Positions 36,750 to 39,879 of a stretch of DNA of 39,879 bases are shown here, piece after piece. The stretch is from Vibrio mimicus CAIM 602 (GTDB lineage Bacteria > Pseudomonadota > Gammaproteobacteria > Enterobacterales > Vibrionaceae): the NCBI RefSeq assembly GCF_000338875.1, contig NZ_AOMO01000039.1, positions 1 to 39,879 on the forward strand, written 5' to 3'. The position numbers were made by a program, and so were the translations under genes. A model generated the notes under the pieces. That model made no database searches. It was given only the letters and a program-made list of their open reading frames with translations, and had not been told where the DNA came from. Numbering within the stretch: position 1 is the stretch's first letter; each line of letters begins with the position of its first letter.

Positions 36750-36870
36750 GCTTGGCCTTAACTCCGAGTTTACCGCGCTAAGTTTAAACCTTTAAATATG
36801 CGTTGTAAGCCAGTGACAGAATGTCACAAGGGCAGGATTGGAAATGATTTTGCCTCCCGTATTTGGAAAG
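36750..36870 (+). promoter_or_regulatory. Moco (molybdenum cofactor) riboswitch of the moa operon
   Basis: The leader contains landmarks of the Moco RNA motif in order: ACTCCGAG (36761-36768), a GTGACAgaaTGTCAC hairpin (36812-36826), and TTTGCCTCCCGTATTTGGAA (36849-36868), next to the moaA ribosome site AAAGGTG. The last part is nearly identical to the E. coli moaA leader as I remember it. Cofactor binding is expected to sequester the ribosome site and lower moa expression. Exact ends are approximate. The rest of 36578-36749 is AT-rich and should hold the divergent promoters of yvcK and moaA. Confidence 0.82.
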
Positions 36871-36877
36871 GTGTTCT

Positions 36878-37865
36878 GTGGCGCAACAATTCGAAGACAG
36901 ATTTCAACGTAAATTCTACTATTTACGTCTATCCATAACCGACGTTTGTAATTTCAAATGTACGTATTGCTTACCTGATGGCTATAAGCCGTCAGCGGAT
37001 CGTCCTGCCTCTTTTCTGACCGTTAACGAGATTCGCCGTGTGGTGAATGCGTTTGCCCATTGTGGCACTTCGAAGGTGAGAATTACCGGCGGTGAACCTT
37101 CGCTGCGCAAAGATTTCAGTGAAATCATTCAAACCATAGCGCAAACTCCCGGCATTCAGAAAGTTGCCACCACCACCAATGGCTACCGATTAGCCAAATA
37201 TATTGGAGAGTGGCGAGAGGCGGGTTTGACGAACCTCAATGTGAGTGTCGATAGCCTTGACCCTCGCATGTTCGCGCAAATCACGGGTGAAAACCGCTTC
37301 CAGCAAGTGATGTCCGGTATTGATCGCGCGTTTGAAGTCGGTTTCGAGCAAGTCAAAGTCAACGTGGTGCTGATGAAAAATCTTAACCACCTTGAACTGC
37401 CCAAATTCATGGAGTGGATTAAAACCGCCCATCCAACTACGTTTTATTGAATTGATGCAGACCGGAGAAATGGATGAGCTGTTTGCTCGCCATCATGTCT
37501 CTGGCACTTCGATCCGCGACTATCTCCTCGGTAACGGCTGGCTACTCAAAGCCAGAGCCGATAACGATGGCCCTGCACAGGTGTTTATCCACCCTGATTA
37601 CCAAGGGGAGATAGGCCTCATCATGCCTTATGAGAAGAACTTTTGTAGCAGTTGTAATCGCCTGCGTGTTTCGGCGCTCGGCAAGCTGCATCTCTGCTTA
37701 TTTGGCGAACAAGGCATAGATTTGCGCGATCTCCTTCAGGAAGATCAACAAGAAAACGCATTGATTGAACGAATTCAAGCCCAGTTGCAAAACAAGGCAG
37801 AAACCCACTTCCTGCATGATGGAAACTCGGGTGTCACGCCTCATTTAGCGTCAATTGGCGGCTGA
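36878..37865 (+). CDS. moaA: GTP 3',8-cyclase MoaA (frameshifted near 37425)
   Basis: MoaA is the radical-SAM enzyme that turns GTP into 3',8-cyclo-GTP, the first step of molybdopterin synthesis. The start is a GTG at 36878 ([20 protein letters not shown]) after AAAGGTG. The SAM cluster motif is CNFKCTYC, followed by [11 protein letters not shown]. The second cluster has [18 protein letters not shown]. The frame breaks in AAAACCGCCCATC at 37421-37433: the expected [11 protein letters not shown] would need two more C residues, one in each C run. With them the protein is 329 residues, the same as E. coli MoaA. Two C-run undercalls are the simplest explanation. Confidence 0.92.
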
Positions 37866-37924
37866 GTTTCTACCGATAATTTGACCTCTCCATCGAGGTT
37901 TAACCATTTTTAAAAGGTGAACAA

Positions 37925-38437
37925 ATGGGTCACGCAGAAAGCAAATTTCAAGCAGCAAACATCGCCGTATTAACGGTGTCAGATACGCGTACTGAAGAAA
38001 ATGATACGTCTGGTCGCTATCTGGCTGAACAGCTACAAGAGGCGGGTCATAAACTGGCGGATAAACAGATCGTCATTGACGATATGTACAAAATCCGTGC
38101 GGTAGTTTCACAGTGGATTGCCGATGAAACCATCCAAGCGATTTTGATCACGGGTGGCACTGGGTTTACGTCACGTGACAGCACACCTGAAGCACTCAAA
38201 CCTCTGTTTGATAAAGAAGTGGAAGGCTTTGGTGAACTGTTCCGTATGGTGTCTTTTGAAGAGATCGGTACGTCGACCATTCAATCTCGCGCGGTAGCGG
38301 GTTTTGCTAACCACACGGTGATTTTTGCTATGCCGGGTTCAACGGGTGCATGCCGCACAGGTTGGACAAAAATCATTAAACAGCAATTGGATGCTTCTCA
38401 TCGCCCATGTAACTTTATGCCACACCTGACGGTATAA
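37925..38437 (+). CDS. moaB: Molybdenum cofactor biosynthesis protein B
   Basis: MoaB belongs to the MogA/MoaB molybdopterin-binding fold. In enterobacteria it is thought to be largely redundant with MogA. The 170-residue protein has [20 protein letters not shown] at the N-terminus, [20 protein letters not shown], and [18 protein letters not shown]. An AAAAGGTG ribosome site precedes the ATG. It lies 59 bases after moaA and 10 bases before moaC. Confidence 0.96.
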   Translation: MGHAESKFQAANIAVLTVSDTRTEENDTSGRYLAEQLQEAGHKLADKQIVIDDMYKIRAVVSQWIADETIQAILITGGTGFTSRDSTPEALKPLFDKEVEGFGELFRMVSFEEIGTSTIQSRAVAGFANHTVIFAMPGSTGACRTGWTKIIKQQLDASHRPCNFMPHLTV

Positions 38438-38447
38438 GGGAGGTTTG

Positions 38448-38927
38448 ATGAGTCAACTCACTCACATTAATGCTTCGGGTGAAGCGAATATGGTGGATGT
38501 GTCGAATAAAGCCGACACGGTTCGTGAAGCTCGTGCGGAAGCTTATGTGCGCATGGCACCAGAAACGCTGCAACTGATTCTCTCTGGTCAGCACCACAAA
38601 GGTGATGTGTTTGCCACAGCGCGTATTGCTGGTATTCAAGCGGCAAAACGCACGTGGGAGCTGATCCCGCTTTGTCATCCTCTGCTGCTTTCCAAAGTTG
38701 AAGTACAGCTAGAAGCGCTGCCGGAGCAAAACAGTGTGCGCATTGAATCGCTGTGTAAACTCAGCGGCAAAACTGGTGTTGAGATGGAAGCGCTGACAGC
38801 GGCGTCGGTTGCTGCGCTGACCATTTACGACATGTGCAAAGCGGTACAGAAAGACATTGTGATTGAGAATGTTCGGTTGCTTGAAAAATTGGGTGGTAAG
38901 TCAGGACACTTTAAGGTGGATGCATGA
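38448..38927 (+). CDS. moaC: Cyclic pyranopterin monophosphate synthase MoaC
   Basis: MoaC converts the MoaA product to cyclic pyranopterin monophosphate. The 159-residue protein starts at the ATG at 38448 ([20 protein letters not shown]), preceded by GGGAGG. It has the active-site blocks [16 protein letters not shown] and [20 protein letters not shown]. Its last four bases overlap the moaD start (ATGA). Confidence 0.97.
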   Translation: MSQLTHINASGEANMVDVSNKADTVREARAEAYVRMAPETLQLILSGQHHKGDVFATARIAGIQAAKRTWELIPLCHPLLLSKVEVQLEALPEQNSVRIESLCKLSGKTGVEMEALTAASVAALTIYDMCKAVQKDIVIENVRLLEKLGGKSGHFKVDA

Positions 38928-39169
38928 TTAAGGTACTGTTTTTTGCACAAACCCGAGAGTTAGTCGGTTGCGATAGCCTTACCGTGGATGAGCATTTTGC
39001 GAGTGTAGAAGCTTTACGTCAGCATTTGGTTCAGCAACCGGGTAAGTGGGATTTGGCTCTAGAGCCAGGCAAGTTGCTGGCCGCAGTCAATCAATCGATT
39101 GTGCCACTTGATACGCCGTTACAAGAAGGTGATGAAGTGGCCTTCTTCCCACCAGTAACCGGAGGTTAA
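38924..39169 (+). CDS. moaD: Molybdopterin synthase small subunit MoaD
   Basis: MoaD is the ubiquitin-like sulfur carrier of molybdopterin synthase. The 81-residue protein ends in the required Gly-Gly (FFPPVTGG), which is adenylated and thiocarboxylated by MoeB-type enzymes. It overlaps moaC by 4 bases and is followed 1 base later by moaE, consistent with 1:1 synthesis with its partner. Confidence 0.97.
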   Translation: MIKVLFFAQTRELVGCDSLTVDEHFASVEALRQHLVQQPGKWDLALEPGKLLAAVNQSIVPLDTPLQEGDEVAFFPPVTGG

Positions 39170-39170
39170 T

Positions 39171-39635
39171 ATGGACAATCGCGTTTCTGTACAAACGGAA
39201 GATTTCTCTGTCGCTCAGGAATACGAGGCTTTATCGCAAGGTACTCATGCGGGAGCCGTAGTTACTTTTATCGGCAAAGTTCGTGACATGAATTTGGGCG
39301 ATAATGTGGTGGGGCTGCACCTTGAGCATTATCCAAGGATGACGGAAAAATCCTTGTTGGAAATTTGCGATATGGCGGAAGAGCGTTGGCCTTTACAGCG
39401 AGTTCGAGTGATTCACCGGGTTGGCGACATGCTCAGCGGCGATCAAATTGTGTTTGTCGGTGTGACCAGTGCGCACCGTAATGCGGCCTTTGAAGCGTGC
39501 GAGTTCATCATGGATTACCTGAAAACCCGCGCGCCATTTTGGAAGAAAGAGCTGACGACTCAAGAAAGTCGCTGGATTGACTCGCGTGATAGCGATCAAA
39601 AAGCAGCGCAGCGTTGGGAGCATAGCGAAAAATAA
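39171..39635 (+). CDS. moaE: Molybdopterin synthase catalytic subunit MoaE
   Basis: MoaE forms the heterotetrameric molybdopterin synthase with MoaD and inserts the dithiolene sulfurs. The 154-residue protein has GAVVTFIGKVRDMNLGDNV, LEHYPRMTEKSL, VIHRVGDMLSGDQIVFVGV, and the catalytic-lysine region APFWKKE. It is the last gene of moaABCDE and is convergent with the GGDEF gene, 15 bases away. Confidence 0.97.
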   Translation: MDNRVSVQTEDFSVAQEYEALSQGTHAGAVVTFIGKVRDMNLGDNVVGLHLEHYPRMTEKSLLEICDMAEERWPLQRVRVIHRVGDMLSGDQIVFVGVTSAHRNAAFEACEFIMDYLKTRAPFWKKELTTQESRWIDSRDSDQKAAQRWEHSEK

Positions 39636-39650
39636 TCGCAGTTTTACCCA

Positions 39651-39879
39651 CTATTCTTGCCACGTGGTACCACTAAACATATGGATGGTACCACGCTGAT
39701 TGTGCTTCGCATGGAACAAAGCTTTATCCGCTACAGAAACGAGTTTTTCCGCTGTCATCCCTCGGTCGATTTCATCGCAGTGACGAATACCAATAGTGAT
39801 CGTGACATGGTCCGATACTCTTGATTTCTGGTGCTCAATTTTGAGGTTTCTGACCATAGTCATCAATTTCTCTGCGCGC
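39651..39879 (-). CDS. GGDEF-domain protein, C-terminal end (5' part outside window)
   Basis: The last 76 codons of a gene entering from the right edge are visible. RAEKLMTMVRNL, VTITIGIRHCDE, and VSVADKALFHAKHNQRGTIH are the closing beta-strand and helix of a GGDEF domain, so the full protein is probably a c-di-GMP cyclase or a degenerate relative. The GGDEF motif itself is not in the window, so activity cannot be judged. The frame is open to the window end. Confidence 0.85.
   Translation of the reverse strand, partial: RAEKLMTMVRNLKIEHQKSRVSDHVTITIGIRHCDEIDRGMTAEKLVSVADKALFHAKHNQRGTIHMFSGTTWQE
39663..39695. repeat. Perfect 10-bp inverted repeat in the 3' end of the GGDEF gene
   Basis: CGTGGTACCA and TGGTACCACG flank 13 bases, within the last 15 codons of the GGDEF gene and 28 bases after the moaE stop. 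No T run follows directly on either strand. It may act as a 3'-end stem for the two convergent transcripts. Confidence 0.55.

Overview
The window is Vibrio chromosome, most probably Vibrio cholerae or a very close relative. The evidence is the HubP/FimV-type acidic-repeat protein, the complete Rnf cluster with its two flavinylation threonines at positions 175 (RnfG) and 187 (RnfD), motY, and the uvrB / qrr1 / luxO / luxU quorum-sensing block followed by yvcK and moaABCDE. No phage, IS element, integron or CRISPR array is visible.

Layout. 1-2124: 3' part of hubP, with ten full 129-bp acidic repeats. 2230-8121: housekeeping genes truA, accD, folC, dedD, cvpA and purF, with a PurR operator before cvpA. 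8213-10314 (minus): a Na+/H+ antiporter-family permease and rnt. 10591-11475: motY. 11533-13208 (minus): a Fur-box-preceded DUF2753-like gene, gloA and nth. 13235-19271 (minus): rnfE, G, D, C, B, A, with nth downstream. 19528-29828 (minus): nine tightly packed or overlapping genes: a Ser-type sulfatase, its radical-SAM maturase (anSME), a MoxR AAA+ ATPase, a DUF58 protein, a DUF4381-like protein, BatA-like and BatB-like VWA proteins, a BatD-like protein and a periplasmic HAD phosphatase. A LysR regulator (30006-30842) diverges from them. 30977-31052: tRNA-Asn. 31640-33669: uvrB. 33690-35692: qrr1 (minus) with its sigma-54 promoter and LuxO sites, then luxO and luxU. 35675-36577 (minus): yvcK. 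36750-39635: Moco riboswitch and moaABCDE. 39651 to the end: 3' end of a GGDEF gene (minus).

How the genes work together. The Rnf genes encode a membrane NADH:ferredoxin-type ion-translocating complex with all cofactor motifs intact. LuxU and LuxO relay the quorum phosphate, and LuxO-P with sigma-54 drives the adjacent qrr1. The moa genes make molybdopterin precursors under a cofactor-sensing leader. The most interesting region is the sulfatase to HAD operon. It joins a formylglycine sulfatase and its maturase, by translational overlap, to a full MoxR/Bat set. The natural hypothesis is a dedicated envelope maturation or surveillance machine for the sulfatase, under a LysR switch.

Sequence quality. 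Five otherwise intact conserved genes (hubP, folC, rnfC, uvrB, moaA) each carry one or more small indels, several of them in short homopolymers and others inside tandem repeats. The corrected lengths match family norms exactly or nearly so. This looks more like sequencing or assembly error than real gene decay. I list them as CDS with the break point stated.
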